In this document: piece after piece, positions 33,820-46,010 of the stretch
Layout: each line of letters opens with the position of its first letter
How positions within the stretch are numbered: the stretch's first letter is position 1
Assembly: GCA_023313575.1 (NCBI GenBank)
Contig: JAJTTP010000009.1
Location: 1,240,001-1,304,000 of the forward strand
Length of the DNA stretch: 64,000 nt
From: Eutypella sp. D-1
Taxonomy: Eukaryota; Ascomycota; Sordariomycetes; Xylariales; Diatrypaceae
Direction of reading: 5' to 3'
Translations under genes and position numbers: made by a program
The notes under the pieces: generated by a model
What the model saw: the letters and a program-made list of their open reading frames with translations, nothing else
Told to the model about the DNA's origin: nothing
Databases searched by the model: none

Positions 33820-35828
33820 TCAGTTAGGTAGCAGTGAGACCTTCTCGCTTTCTTTAGCCGCTAGATCTGCGGCCACTGTATCCTCAGGCTTCACGATGTC
33901 GCGCAACTCGAGCACCGTCTGGAAGTTGTTCTGCTTCACGAACCACGCGTTGATGAGTTTCCACTCTTGGCTAGGATCCTTGAAGCTGATCTAATTTTGA
34001 GTGTTTAGGTTAGTGAGTGGTAGTCAATGCAGTCGAGTAGAGGACATGTAGAGAGCGATTGGGTGGGGCTGGTTAAAAGATGATGGGAGGTAATAAAGGC
34101 AAAAGCTTACCTCAAAGCGCCGCAGGAGACTAGGGACGACTTTGTAGATCTCCAGAAGGCTGATGTTCTTGCCGATGCAGGTGCGACTACCCATGCCAAA
34201 CTGGAACATCATGCCGTTCATCTCGCGGACATGGCGCTCGCGCGCGCCCCTCTCTTCTGCGGTCATCGGTGTCTGCCTCTGTTCTTCGTCATCGTCCACG
34301 AGCCACCGCTCTGGCCGGTAGACCTCGACGTCATCGCCCCAAATCTCGGGGCGGCGGTGGATGATCCAAGCGGAGCAGCCAACGATAGTACCGCCCTTAA
34401 CGTGGTGCCCCACGATCTCGACTCCGGGCTGCGGCACGATGCGTTCAAGCGGCAGGCCCGCCGCCGGGTGCATGCGAAAGGCCTCCTTAATGCAGGCGTC
34501 GAGGTAGGGCAGCTTCTGGCTCTCAGTCCAGGTCACGAGGCCCGTATCGTGATCGGAGAAGAGACCGCGCCGCGCCGCGCCGTCGATCTCCCTCCGCAGC
34601 CGCGCCAGCTTCTCAGGGTTCCGCAGCAGGTAGTAAAAGACGGCGGAAAGCGAGATGGCGGTAGTCTCGGAACCCGCGAACGCCATTGACACCGCCATGG
34701 TCTGCACGAGCTTCTCCGTCATGAAGTCCGGTCGCGCGTCCCGCGCCGCCAGAAATTTGGTCAGCAGGTCTACCGACTTAGCATCGGGGTTGCCGCTACC
34801 GTCCGCCGTAACCGGCAGCAGTGGCTTCTTCGAATCTCCCTCCCCGCTTAGACTTGGCCCTAGCCGCTCCGCCATGCGCGCCCGCGCGAATCGCGCCACC
34901 GGCATCGTCGCGTCTAGGAACCCCCACTGTGAAAGCTTCATGTAGATCGGGTTCTTTTGGAAGAGGCGGTCTAGCCATGGGATCTGGCCGATCTGTTGCG
35001 CGCGTTCGCCACGTTAGTCTCTTTCTTTCCAGACTTCACACATATATATCCCAAGTCCATGGGAGGGCTAGTCTGGTCTTACCGGTGCGACGTAGAGGAA
35101 GAGGTTCCCGAGGTAGTTGACAATACCGTCGATGTCCTCGTTTTTCTCGACGAATCCGTGGCGTTTCGAGTACGTGATCTCGCCGATAACATCGAAGGCA
35201 TAGAATTGCAGCCACTGCGTGAAGTTGCACCCCTCAGGGTTGTTGACGAAGAACTTCTCGGTCTGTTTGAGGAATAGCTTCGTAGTGTTGTCGACGAACG
35301 GTTCGTACTGCACTAGCGCGGACATGGCAAAAGCAGAGTTGACGCACCGCCGAAACTGCGCGTGGAAGTCATTGTCCGTCGTGCTGAATAGGGAGGCTAG
35401 GTTGTGCCCCTTTACGGTCGACTGCTGGACAACATAGAAATCGGACTTGAGCATTCATTCGTTAGTATTTCTGCAGCATCCTGCACTGTGCAGTATGAGA
35501 ATTCTTATCTCACCTTAACAAAGCCCTTGTTTAGCCCATATATGGTCTTCAGGGCCTTGGGGTCTGCGAAGGACAATGAGTTGGGGCCCAAGCGCACGAC
35601 ATCGCCGTATTTGGCGTGTAGCTTTTGATGTGTTAGTTCAGGACGTTGGCCGTAGACATCCCAGAGCCGCCAGAGATCCGTCAGCGATGCCAGGAACGGG
35701 CCAGGATATTTGTGCAAGCCATTGTGGTATCGGTTTCTTATTAGTCTTGCAGCGACAGCCGCGAGGAGTATGGGTAGCCAATACGTGGCTAGGAACCCTA
35801 ATAGGACAGAGCCTTGAACTTCCCGCAT
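33820..35828 (-). CDS. Cytochrome P450, pisatin-demethylase-like
   Basis: Four exons, complement(33820..33990, 34111..34992, 35083..35445, 35514..35828), 576 aa, all introns phase 0 (120, 90 and 68 bp). The first ATG is at 35828 and starts MREVQGSVLLGFLATYWLPI, a membrane anchor. KYGDVVRLGPNSLSFADP, AFAGSETTAISLSAVFYYLL (I helix), KEAFRMHP (ExxR), VYRPERW and FGMGSRTCIGKNISLLE (heme loop) are all present. This pattern (HKYGDVVRLGPN with GMGSRTCIG) is that of the fungal pisatin demethylase group (CYP57 and relatives), which demethylate plant phytoalexins or act in secondary metabolism. Codon use is GC-rich in exon 3. It is transcribed away from the oxygenase gene, across a 5.4-kb gap. Confidence 0.93.
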
Positions 35829-37072
35829 CGTGGCTCTACTTGGTTTCACTATCTCAACCTCTTCTTCTAGCAGTTGATGCTTCAGGTCAAGGCGTCCAAT
35901 GCTTTTCGGGTATAAAGGCTCCTATCAACAGGTCTCAGGGGTCTCAAATATTCGGTGCCTGAAATGTATTGTTAAGTGGGCTGTTAGGACGTTGTTGAAA
36001 CGACGTTGCCGACAGGAGAAGCTCCAAGGAGAATCTCTACACTGCGCGAGGTCTGATCACTCGACGTGTACTATAAATTCTGAGCCGTGAGGTAGGTGTG
36101 CGGCTGATCTCCGAAGTAACCCAGGGGCAGTCCGGAACCAACCTGCAGGAATTGAGAAAAGCCTAGGCTGTTTTATATTAAGGCTGGATTCGTGCAGGTA
36201 GGACAGCGTGGATGATTCTGAAGTGCCTGTTACATACACAACTATACCGAGAGTGTTGCAGGATATGTGGTTATATGTAGGGAACCCATCTTGCCCAGGA
36301 AGCATCGGCAAATCCATTACGCCGCAAGCGCCACTATTTGGCGTGAACTGAAGCCGCTTCGGACAGGATGGAATCTCACAGATATCGGTCTTCCTTGAAC
36401 TTCGACGCCGATAGTCACGACTTGCGGCTATCAGGATCTGGGGAACCCCAGTCTAAGACCCATGGGCTAACACCCGGCAGGATCATCACGATGAAAAGGT
36501 GTGGAGCTCACTAGGCACTTAGGAGACGCTGGTGAGTTACGAAATTGATAGCAAGCGCTCAAAGCAAGACACGATGACGGATGCACTGGGCCTGCTGGGG
36601 AAGAGGTGGAGGATGGAACTATGATGGTGGTCGGCAGATGTGCGGCCCAATAATGTTGCGGTGATTCGGACCGGGGTTGCGGCAGCATTTCCCGGAATCA
36701 ACCAGATTCGATGGATTATAAATTGCCCCTGGGCGTCGCCAAGTCTTTAGCGGTAATCGGTCAACTAGCACATCACTATGTATAGTAGTAGATTCACCAC
36801 TATATTTCAATTTGTAGGCCATACCTACACAACTAACCTGTTGTCTAGATCTAGCCAGCCCGCTGTCACTAATCAGTCTAGTATCTCGAGTTGGTGTCTA
36901 GAAGAGCATCCAATCAATCATGTAGATAAGTCAAACAAGTAGAGATAGAGATCCCTTACTGATTTCGTACTTTTCGTGCCCCCAATACACTGAACGAGCC
37001 TCGCAGGCGTCTCGAATGTATGAGAGCTAGGGTAAAAGCCGGAGTGAAAGGAAAGAGCAAAAGGACGTTGGA

Positions 37073-37096
37073 GAGACTGAGACTGAGACTGAGACT
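37073..37096 (+). repeat. (GAGACT)4 hexanucleotide repeat
   Basis: Four perfect tandem GAGACT units. Confidence 0.9.
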
Positions 37097-37547
37097 GTGT
37101 AGAAAATTGCCGAATTTGAGTAACGATGCACTAAGTTGTAGCACGTGGCCGTCGCCTACGCCGCCTCCCTTATGCGCGCGCTAGGCTGAAAATCGGCATT
37201 GAGAACGGAGAGTAGGGCGAGAGTAGAGCAACCATTTCGGCAGATGGTCTCGACGTTCAGTTAACTATCTAATAAGTTAAGTAACGACGACACGAGCCAT
37301 AGCATACGCATAAAGCAGTCTCGCTTTGAGATCCATGAACATAACTATAGGTAAGTAAATAATTATGTAGAGGGACAAGTTGACCATACATATTGTTCAT
37401 GTCTGGCGTACTTTGTAGGCTCTCATAACACTGGAATTGGGGTACCTGGCAGCTGCCTGGGTAATGAGCACAGGGCCCTACCTACAGGGCTAGGCTGATG
37501 TACCACACAGCCACACAGCCACATACATGAGTGTGTTTGATGAGGCG

Positions 37548-38066
37548 TTAACCCCTATCTCCCCCTTTACTTTCACCGTCATGCATTAGCATCTTGCAAT
37601 CTTTTTTCATCAACGGATACTCCCGCATCGGGAACGAAAACCATGACGCGTCTTGGCAACATACCTCAGAGATGATCGTCGTCGAATCCTGAATTCCTAT
37701 GAATTCTGGTAGATATGTTCTTCCGGTTAGCGGGATGTCTGTCCCGGCTTGACGATACTTAGGTACAACCTGACGCATCGCTTTTGATGACATGTGCCAG
37801 ACTTTCTGCCCCGAGCCATCCGGGAAACAACGGTTTTGCACCGTTGAAGAACACGGGGTCATGTACGTCATAATTAACATCGCCGCACGGCATTCCACAA
37901 AGGTACATAGATACAATAGATCCTTCGGCATCATGCCTATTGAATGGGATTCCTTTTGTGGTAACAATTTTTCTGTAGTAGCTCCGGTGACTGCCGTCAT
38001 AAGAAGTTGTGGAAATAATTGTTGTAGCCCGATTTTGCCACTCTTTACTGCTTGAATGCCTCCCAT
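37548..38066 (-). CDS. Unrecognised 172-aa open frame
   Basis: ATG at 38066, stop at 37548. The protein starts MGGIQAVKSGKIGLQQLF and has no signal peptide, transmembrane segment or known motif; cysteines are scattered. It is the longest frame in the gap of the accessory block. It may be a real small gene, a fragment of an unspliced gene or chance. Only its length supports it. Confidence 0.25.
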   Translation of the reverse strand: MGGIQAVKSGKIGLQQLFPQLLMTAVTGATTEKLLPQKESHSIGMMPKDLLYLCTFVECRAAMLIMTYMTPCSSTVQNRCFPDGSGQKVWHMSSKAMRQVVPKYRQAGTDIPLTGRTYLPEFIGIQDSTTIISEVCCQDASWFSFPMREYPLMKKDCKMLMHDGESKGGDRG

Positions 38067-41000
38067 TTCATTTCTGTGTCAAGATAATTACTCGACTTGG
38101 TGGTCAAGGACACAAGCATTGAAATAATCGCAGTTTGTAGTATCTCGGGAGCTGTGGCCAGTGTTGTGGCTAGCGTGTAAGTCTGTTAGTTCAAGTAATA
38201 GCAAACTTGCCATTCTCCACACAGACTTGGGTTCAGGTTCAGCCACAGCTTAGATCTTTTCTTTTCCGTCTAAACCACAACTAGAGTGCGTCTGCATCTA
38301 CTCCGTATCATGAAGGGCCACGGAGCTAGCGTAAAATTACCTCATATGTACAGAGAGGAAGTGAAATCATTAGAAAATGTTTAGGCGAAGTTCAAAATGA
38401 CAAATTGCATCAAGCCGAGGATAGGAGTATCGTACCCTAACCTTCCGGAGTATATAGGTAGTTATAACGTTGTATCATACCTAGGGCTTCCCAAAGACTA
38501 GAATATGGAGGTTTTTAATAGTAGTTGACGTGGTCTCAGAGCAGCTGCCTATGTGAAATAAGGTAGGTCCAGGTTTAGTACGTAAGCATATCATTCTACG
38601 GAATGCAAACCCGTTATTTACTATAATAGCACGCGGCAGTTGGAACTACATGACGTCACACACTAATATCTTCAGGTGGTGGATAAAAACGCTGAGTTGG
38701 ACTTTTAAAAACTGCTATCCAATTTATAGTAGTTAAGACTCTATGCAAGGTTATGTTAAAGGCATTGATTATAATTATTTTGAAAAGTTAATTGTGTAGT
38801 AAAGCGTTGCTTAGATCATAACTAAGGGAGAAAACCATACGTTTATCATGTGACCTATGAAGCGGCTCAAATAGTGAAAGTTGTTGATATGGTAGCGCTA
38901 ATTAATACTCATTAGACTTCTTGACCAGCACCACAGTAAAGCCAGAATTTAAAGAATGTAAATATTAGTTTCGATATTGCGTCCTGTTTTTTGAACTTTA
39001 CGACGATATGTTTGTTATCCCACATAAAGTACTAGACTTCCATTTTAACCTTATAGATTAGCGTGCTATAGATCTTACTTGGAATGAAGCGTTAATCATG
39101 TTTGTTTTGGTCGTGATATTACTATAAGATTCTTCAGAGTTTGATTTCTAGTCTAATGGAGAATTAAGTCGCCAGGCAACTTTCATCGCCTGAGACACTA
39201 GGCATATGGGGATAACACCGTAATCTTGAACTACATATAATGCTTGCCTGTAAATATATTCGGTTACTCGCGGGAGGTAATATTAGTTCAAAACAAAACC
39301 CTAAATAATGACTATGGAACGATATGGAAGCCCAAAAATGTTTACCAGCCTTGAATTATGATGCCGGGATTTCAGGCTGGTTTCCCCCATATAAGTTGAG
39401 GACTAAGCGTGTATAAGGTACAGTACAGGAGACCGTGACTATCTGTTCAACGTGAACACATCAGAGTCGTCCTTCCACTATAATAGTAGAGGAGCCATGG
39501 CTCAAGCTGATTAGGCTCATAAGCCTATCTCAACAGCGGCTGAAAAAGCCATTTCTCATCACACCTTGGTCCTTCCCATAGCGTGATAATATAATTACTT
39601 CAACTTCGCTATCACTGCTTATTTCTCGCATGGTCATGGATTGGTCGTGGGCTACAAGGTTCCGATAAGAACACAGACATATTAATACAGCATTTGAACA
39701 CATTGGTCTGCACCATAACATTTAGCAGATAGCTATGGGGGTGATTGGATCATCTCTTCTCAAATCGGACTCAGAGCATGTCTGATAAAAGCTGTGGCAA
39801 CTGGCATCACCATAGCTTTACTCTAAAAGGACCACACTAAGGAAATTCAACATGAAACATATGAAAATTGACGGAAGAAAAAGGGGCGAAAGGCTCATGA
39901 GCTATGTCTGCATACAAGTACTATAATTCCGACTGATAGATGCTCATATACAACAAAGAATTATGAGTATAGACTTCCAGAATTGATTATATAGTATCAG
40001 TATATTCACCGCACAAATGCGCCTTTTTAGAAATAGCCCGCTTATCTTGACGTCCATTTACTCCTATACAAGCCTGGTTAAGAACAGACGGATCTATTCC
40101 TTGCAAGTACAAGACCATAGAATGTGTCAAGTACGAAAGGCTTTGGTTGCAGACGGCGTTCTCAAATATAACCGCCTTGGGATACTAGTCCGGTAGCTCA
40201 TATAGACGGACATATAGCACTTTATAGGTTAATGGGAAAGAATGCTCCTAAACCCTTACCCGCCAAGATATGGCCGGCATTTCCATTGTAACTGCGGAGA
40301 AACATCCAAGACTGGGTATGGCCATGAGGCGGAATGCGAGGTTGTCACTTCATGAACAAGATTGCTACGTATAGTTAATCATTCCAAATTGCCTTCATAG
40401 CCGTATGGCCAAAGCAGATCTTCCCCAAGATGAGGATGTATGCATGTTGATTACCCGGTGGGGGAGGGGCTAATCCCCACCATCCATCACCTATCTACAG
40501 GATTATTATAGTTCTGACCAGGGAGTCTAACGCAAGTGTTATCTGATGTCTAATATGTAGTAAATCGATTCGAGATCTTGATGAGGGGTCACTTATATGT
40601 CTCGGCATACAGTCGTGTTGCTATACCTTGCTGGCCTGCAGAAATGATCTAGGAAGCGGGCGCTATAAGTAGGTCACCATATCTATTTGAAACCGTGCAA
40701 GGGCTTATGAGCATATCCTAACGATTGTTATATATATCTGCCGACCTTGGCGGGACCGCAACTGGACAATGTTTCTTGGAATGGCATGCGCGTGACGTAC
40801 GAACGCATTCTTAGTGTCGGCATTTTGAAAGGCGCGTGGATGCAGACATGCAATGCAGTGTGAATGAGTTGTTGAAAATGGATAATAGCTCGCTGTATGT
40901 TTCACCGGCTGAACTTAAAGGGGAGGAAGCTGTGCTCCATCGGGTAATAACAACTGGGGGCCAAGAGGTGGTGTCATTGACCAAGCCTAACAATCATGTT

Positions 41001-41146
41001 CCACCAGCCAGAAACCGCGGAAATATATGGGCCACTTATAGTATAACACAAATGAATATAGTGTGGGGGAGGTTATATGCGTATCAGGGTCTTGACAATC
41101 ATGGAGGATGGTGTTCCGGCAACTTCGAAGAACAGCTCTGAAGGCC

Positions 41147-41153
41147 TATAAAG
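41147..41153 (+). promoter_or_regulatory. TATA box for the 2OG oxygenase gene
   Basis: TATAAAG, about 135 bp upstream of the ATG at 41288. Confidence 0.5.
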
Positions 41154-41287
41154 AGAGACGCAGACCCGGGGGGTGGGAGTCGATTGAAGGGTTCCTCGGT
41201 GATAATCTCGTCCATAGCTCATATAGACACAGACCTCGATCGCATTAGTTCCATTTCGCATTATCAAGCAGTAGACGAAGAATCAAC

Positions 41288-42508
41288 ATGGCTCCCACGA
41301 CAGAGATCCCTCAGACTGTCCAATGGAACGGCAAGACCGTCCCCGTCTACCCCATGGAGACGGTTGACTTCAGTCGTCTGCTCTCCCAAGAACCCGCTGA
41401 GCTCGAGAAAGTGCTCCAATGCTGCAAGAAAGAGGGATACTTCTACCTGGACATGAATGGTATCGATGGTCGCAGGTTCCTTGAAGACCAGGAGCAGACC
41501 CTCCAGCTCATGTACCGCTTCTTTGACGCACCCCTCGAGGCTAAGAACGAGTTCGGGCTCATCGCTCCTCACCTGGGGTAAGTAGGAAATTGACATATGT
41601 CTGCATTTGCAAGCCCACTAACAGCTTCGAAAGCTACGAGGGCGTCGGCTCCCGCAACGGTGTTCTGCCCAACACCAGAGATGGGTACGAGATGATTAAG
41701 GTCAGTTCGATGTGTTCCCTGTTGAGCCTACCTCGGGATACGACTTACTTAAAAATCGGTATAGGTTTCTCGAGACGAGATCCAGAAGGACTCCCCACAC
41801 ATCCCGCATGTCATCAAGAACAGCCCCGACATGAAGATCTTGGAGAACGGCATCTCCGGCTCCAATATCGTGACCAAGGTCATCCTCTCGGCTCTGTCTA
41901 CGGCTATGGGCCTTACTGGCGCTGAGCGGTACGAAAACTCGCACCGTAACGATCGCCCTTCCACCAGCACCATGGCCATGATGCACTACATTCCGTCTAA
42001 CCCCGCCGAGGATCTCAACGTCGGCCACCAGAAGCACACCGACATTAGCTCCCTAACGCTACTCTACACTGCACAGTGGGGTCTGCAGGTCCGTCCCCCG
42101 GGATCAAAGGAGTTCGGTTTCGTCGCTCCCAAGAAGGGCTGCGCCGTCATTAACGTCGGTGACTCATTGCGATTCTCCAGCGGGCACACTTTCCAGTCGT
42201 GCATTCACCGCGTCGTACCGTACGATCCTACCGAGCACCGCTACTCGATTGCCTACTTCCTTCGTGCTGAGAACGACACGGCTTTCACCGACAGCGAGGG
42301 CCGCTTCATTACTGCGGGGCAGTGGCATGACGAGAAATTCTTCGCCTTCATCAACCCTCCCGAGATCCAGGCACTAGCCCCCAAGTCCTTGTTGTTGGGT
42401 GGCATGGCTGAGGAAGAGGACGATGAGACCTACGTGACTGTGCCCTCTAAGGATGCTCCTAGCCCTGTGCCGCTCCCGGGACAAGGCGAGTCTATCATCG
42501 CGTACTAG
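41288..42508 (+). CDS. 2-oxoglutarate/Fe(II)-dependent dioxygenase, isopenicillin N synthase-like
   Basis: Three exons, 41288..41577, 41625..41700, 41765..42508, 369 aa. Introns are 47 bp (GTAAGT..CAG) and 64 bp (GTCAGT..TAG). The N-terminal DIOX_N part includes PVYPMETVDFSRLL, CCKKEGYFYLDMNG and EGVGSRNGVLPNTRDGYEM. The catalytic domain has the iron facial triad as HTD (GHQKHTDISSLTLLY) and His of SCIHRV, with the 2-oxoglutarate-binding Arg/Ser in HRYSIAYF. Such soluble enzymes hydroxylate, desaturate or ring-close small molecules and are common tailoring enzymes in fungal clusters. It sits between P450 and MFS genes, which fits that role. The substrate is unknown. Start is supported by a good ATG context (CAACATGGCT). 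Confidence 0.95.
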
Positions 42509-43528
42509 ACTGCTGCTCGTGGACGAGGACCTGACACGATGGGTCATCGCTGTGGTGACTGGACGAAAAGCTAGACCTGTATTAAAGTCTTCAGAGCTAA
42601 GATCATATGATATCTAGCAATCGGCTGTGACAAGGATCACCCCTGCTACAGGCAAGGCCCGGTGTTGGGAAAGCCTGGGAACTCCTTTGGTGGACTGCCG
42701 GGTTATACATACATACATTTTTATCTGTACATAGTCCTCAATCGTTCGTCAATCACAAGTACAGCATCTGACAGTACTTTCATGTGACTATTAGGGTACC
42801 CGCCGAATATCGTCTTCATGCATGTTGGACATACCCTAAATGAGACCTATTTGTTCTTCGACATTGTGTAAGTAAGCATGTTGCGATAATTACATGGGCT
42901 ACATATCATAGAGTGTATGGCGCAGTCCAGGTATAGGATTGAGCTGCACGCGAAATATAAGTAACCACCCTCTGTATGAGGGGCGGATAAAAGGCCTATG
43001 GAGTCGTTACGATTTAGATTTTATGATCCATTGAAATAAATGTATGAATTTGGCGGGATGAAATGCTATTTATCACCCAGTCGCGCGATACCTAATCGAA
43101 AGATGTGACTTTTATCTCAGGGGTTATTAGTTGAAGAAAAGTCCGAGCTAACGAACTCCGAGTACACTGGACTGGACTCGGCTCGGAGTAGTGCTCATGT
43201 ATTCACTATCTGACAAGGTGCTAAAATGCATTATTCTTCTAAAATATATGTTACTAACTACCTACCCATCTCGGATATGATCAGACAGTAGTACATAACT
43301 ATAGGTTGCTTTGCTGCCTGGCCAATGCTGTCTTGTAGTGATCGCTCAATCTCCACTTACATGAATGAAAGACCCGGAAATAAAAGGCACGATAATTCTA
43401 TATTTCTATTCCTGGCAGCATCACTCTTCATATTTCGGTATTCGCAGTTTTCGACGTAATTCATATGAGTCTTAACTGCTTCTAAAGCTAGGTCTAAGTA
43501 ATCTTCAGAACTTCACGGGCTTGGCAAT
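42509..43528. other. Intergenic between tandem + strand genes
   Basis: About 1 kb between the dioxygenase and the first MFS gene; it must hold the latter's promoter. No gene seen. Confidence 0.5.
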
Positions 43529-45165
43529 ATGGAAGAACCCGAACAGCGCATACCCACGAACGCAGTTCGACAAGGCTTGGCTGCTAAGGTCCTAGAGGAA
43601 TTGGGACTTGTTTCTTTATATCATTCGTCGCTGGACGTGAAGCTGCTCTGCCTGCAACGATTCGTGAGGCTTTTCGCATACGGCATATCTGCACTCATTC
43701 TAGTAGCCTACTTAGAAGTCCTCGGTAGCAGCAAGACGGAGATAGGTCTTTTCATGACATTGACCCTGGTCGGCGATGTGTGTATCAGTCTACTGCTTAC
43801 TTTATTCGCTGATGGATTGGGTCGGAAAGCAATACTAGCCCTAGGAGCGATCCTTATGGTTGCCAGTGGCGTTGTTTTTGCGATCTCCGGGACTTATTGG
43901 GTGCTCCTGATTGCAGCTATCGCCGGAGTCATCAGCCCCAGGTAGGATACCACCCATATCATGGCCAAATAAGACGAAAGCCCAGGCACTAATATATGCC
44001 ATCGAAGTGGGAACGAAATCGGCCCTTTCAGGGCAATCGAGGAGAGCATTATAGCACACCTCACCGACCCACATCGCCGCGGGGACATATATGCCTGGTA
44101 CAGCCTACTTGGATTCGCAGGAGCTGCTATTGGCATGGCTTGCTGCGGCTGGGTAGTCCAACATTTGACAGAGTCACGCCACTGGGACATAATCCCCGCG
44201 TATCGCGCAGTCTATCTAGGATATGCTGCGACAGGAGTCGTCAAGCTTGTCCTTTCGTTGCTTCTAACCAAATCTGTGGAATCGGAAAAGAAGCAACGTC
44301 AAGCAAATGGCGCTAATGAGGAGCGGGCACCTCTACTTAACAACAGCAACGAGGAGGCCCCGAAACGAGGTCTGCGCTCGGTTCTTCCACACATAAGCAA
44401 AGAAAGCATCCCCGTTGCTATCAACCTGTGCCTCCTGTTTGCTATTGATTCATTCGGGTCTGGGCTTGCTCCAATGTGAGTCTACATAGAACCCCCAATC
44501 ATACGTGATATGCTTATCAGCGGTCGAATCCTAGGACATGGATCACATATTACATTCAGTCGAGGTTCAAAGTCGAGGAAGGCATTCTCGGTACAATATT
44601 CTTCGTATCCCAAATGCTTTCTGCCGTCTCAATGATTGCCGCCGCATCGCTTGCCAAGCGCTTCGGTAATGTCAACGTATGTGCCGCCTCTATACCTAGT
44701 AACTCCAGAGCTGGATGCTTCTTGGCTAACTTCACGCAGACTATGGTGTTCACACATCTCCCATCTTCGATCTTTCGAGCTCTTATCGGCGTACCTAATG
44801 ACATTCGCGTCGCCCTTCTATTTTTGTTTTTGAATGCAAGCACACAGTCTATGGATACCGCACCACGGTCGGCATTTCTAGCGTTAATCATACCCTCCGA
44901 AGAGAGGACGGCGGTTATGGGAGCTGCTAATGTCGTAAAAACAGTATCACAGAGTCTTGGTCCGCTTCTGACGGGATTCTTAGCCGATCGCAAGCTATTC
45001 TGGGTTGCTTTCCTCGGCTCTGGATGCTCAAAAGCATTATATGACATTGGCTTGCTTTCGATGTTTAAGAACAAGGAAAAGAACAGTGGTAGGCCAGAGC
45101 GGCAGAGGATAAATGAAGGAAACCGGGAAGAGCAGGGAGATTCAGAAAGATCTAACCACGAATGA
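43529..45165 (+). CDS. MFS transporter (DHA1-like)
   Basis: Four exons: 43529..43941, 44008..44475, 44535..44676, 44740..45165, 482 aa. Introns are 66, 59 and 63 bp. The protein has two halves of hydrophobic spans separated by a polar loop (about residues 230-270, SEKKQRQANGANEERAPLLN). Motifs: LTLFADGLGRKAILALGAILM (motif A: DGLGRK) after TM2, SGNEIGPFRAIEES, and the matching LADRKLFW in the C half. SPSGNEIGPFRAIEE is typical of a small group of fungal MFS proteins. It probably exports or imports a small molecule across the plasma membrane. In this neighbourhood it is a candidate efflux pump for the cluster product. The substrate is unknown. Confidence 0.92.
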
Positions 45166-46010
45166 TATTATTAGTCAAGCATATATGTCGACCTTGATAT
45201 GATGCTAGCTCTCTAGCTAGGTACCATGTAATGTTTCGCTGTCCCTTACATATATTCATAAGTATAATCGCTCATGCGGCATGCGTTGAGTAGATGGACA
45301 TTGAACAAGCCCACCATTCTTCTTACATTTACCTAGGTATCTAGGGCCTAATTAACCATAATCTCACACATACGCTGAAGGCCAAATTAGGTATCCAAAT
45401 GACAACAGATCAAATAGGACTACACAGCTCCCATACCCCTATAGTTCCTTGTGATAACCAAGGTATGCCCCCTTGGCAAATCACGGTTAGGAAGAGGCCT
45501 TCAGAGATGGTAAGGAACGCCACCGCTCATTTTGGCAAATTGTTTGCACGCTAAAGCTCTACCTGTGCACACCACACTCTGATCACGCCAGAACTCTGTG
45601 AATGGCCAATCCCATCTTCTACCATGACTGAGAACTCTATCCCCCATCCCTTAGAGGGAACGATTCTCCGAGGGGCTGAGTAATCCCGCATTGCATGTGG
45701 TTGCACCCCTTTCCCATGCGGTAGTCATGCAGGTCGGACTCTGCAGACTACTTAGGTAGGTTTCCGGCCAATAAACCGTTCACGCTACATGTGCCATTGG
45801 ACCTCCTCATAGCAATGACGTTGTAACATCTTGATAACATTGGAATATAGAACATATAAAGGCTACCGCGAGTACCAGGTCGATCTCTTTACCTTGATTT
45901 GGGATTTAGCTGAAGACGTTACCCATCATAAGCCTTCGGGTTTTCGATTCAGAGAACGAAGCTATTGAGAACTCTAGGTAGTCTCGGTATAACATGCATC
46001 AGCATATACC
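45166..46010. promoter_or_regulatory. Intergenic between the two MFS genes
   Basis: Tandem arrangement. An ACCTAGGTATCTAGG motif occurs at about 45330. A TATAAAGG box at 45855-45862 lies about 150 bp upstream of the next ATG (46011). Confidence 0.4.

Larger units (their letters stand above)
35829..41287. other. 5.4-kb gap inside the accessory block, partly AT-rich
   Basis: Divergent space between the second P450 (-) and the 2OG oxygenase (+). 38.4-40.1 kb is AT-rich with no long frames, consistent with decayed DNA. A (GAGACT)4 repeat is at 37073-37096. One frame of 172 codons lies at 37548-38066 (-). No backbone synthase remnant could be recognised by reading the six frames. Confidence 0.5.
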
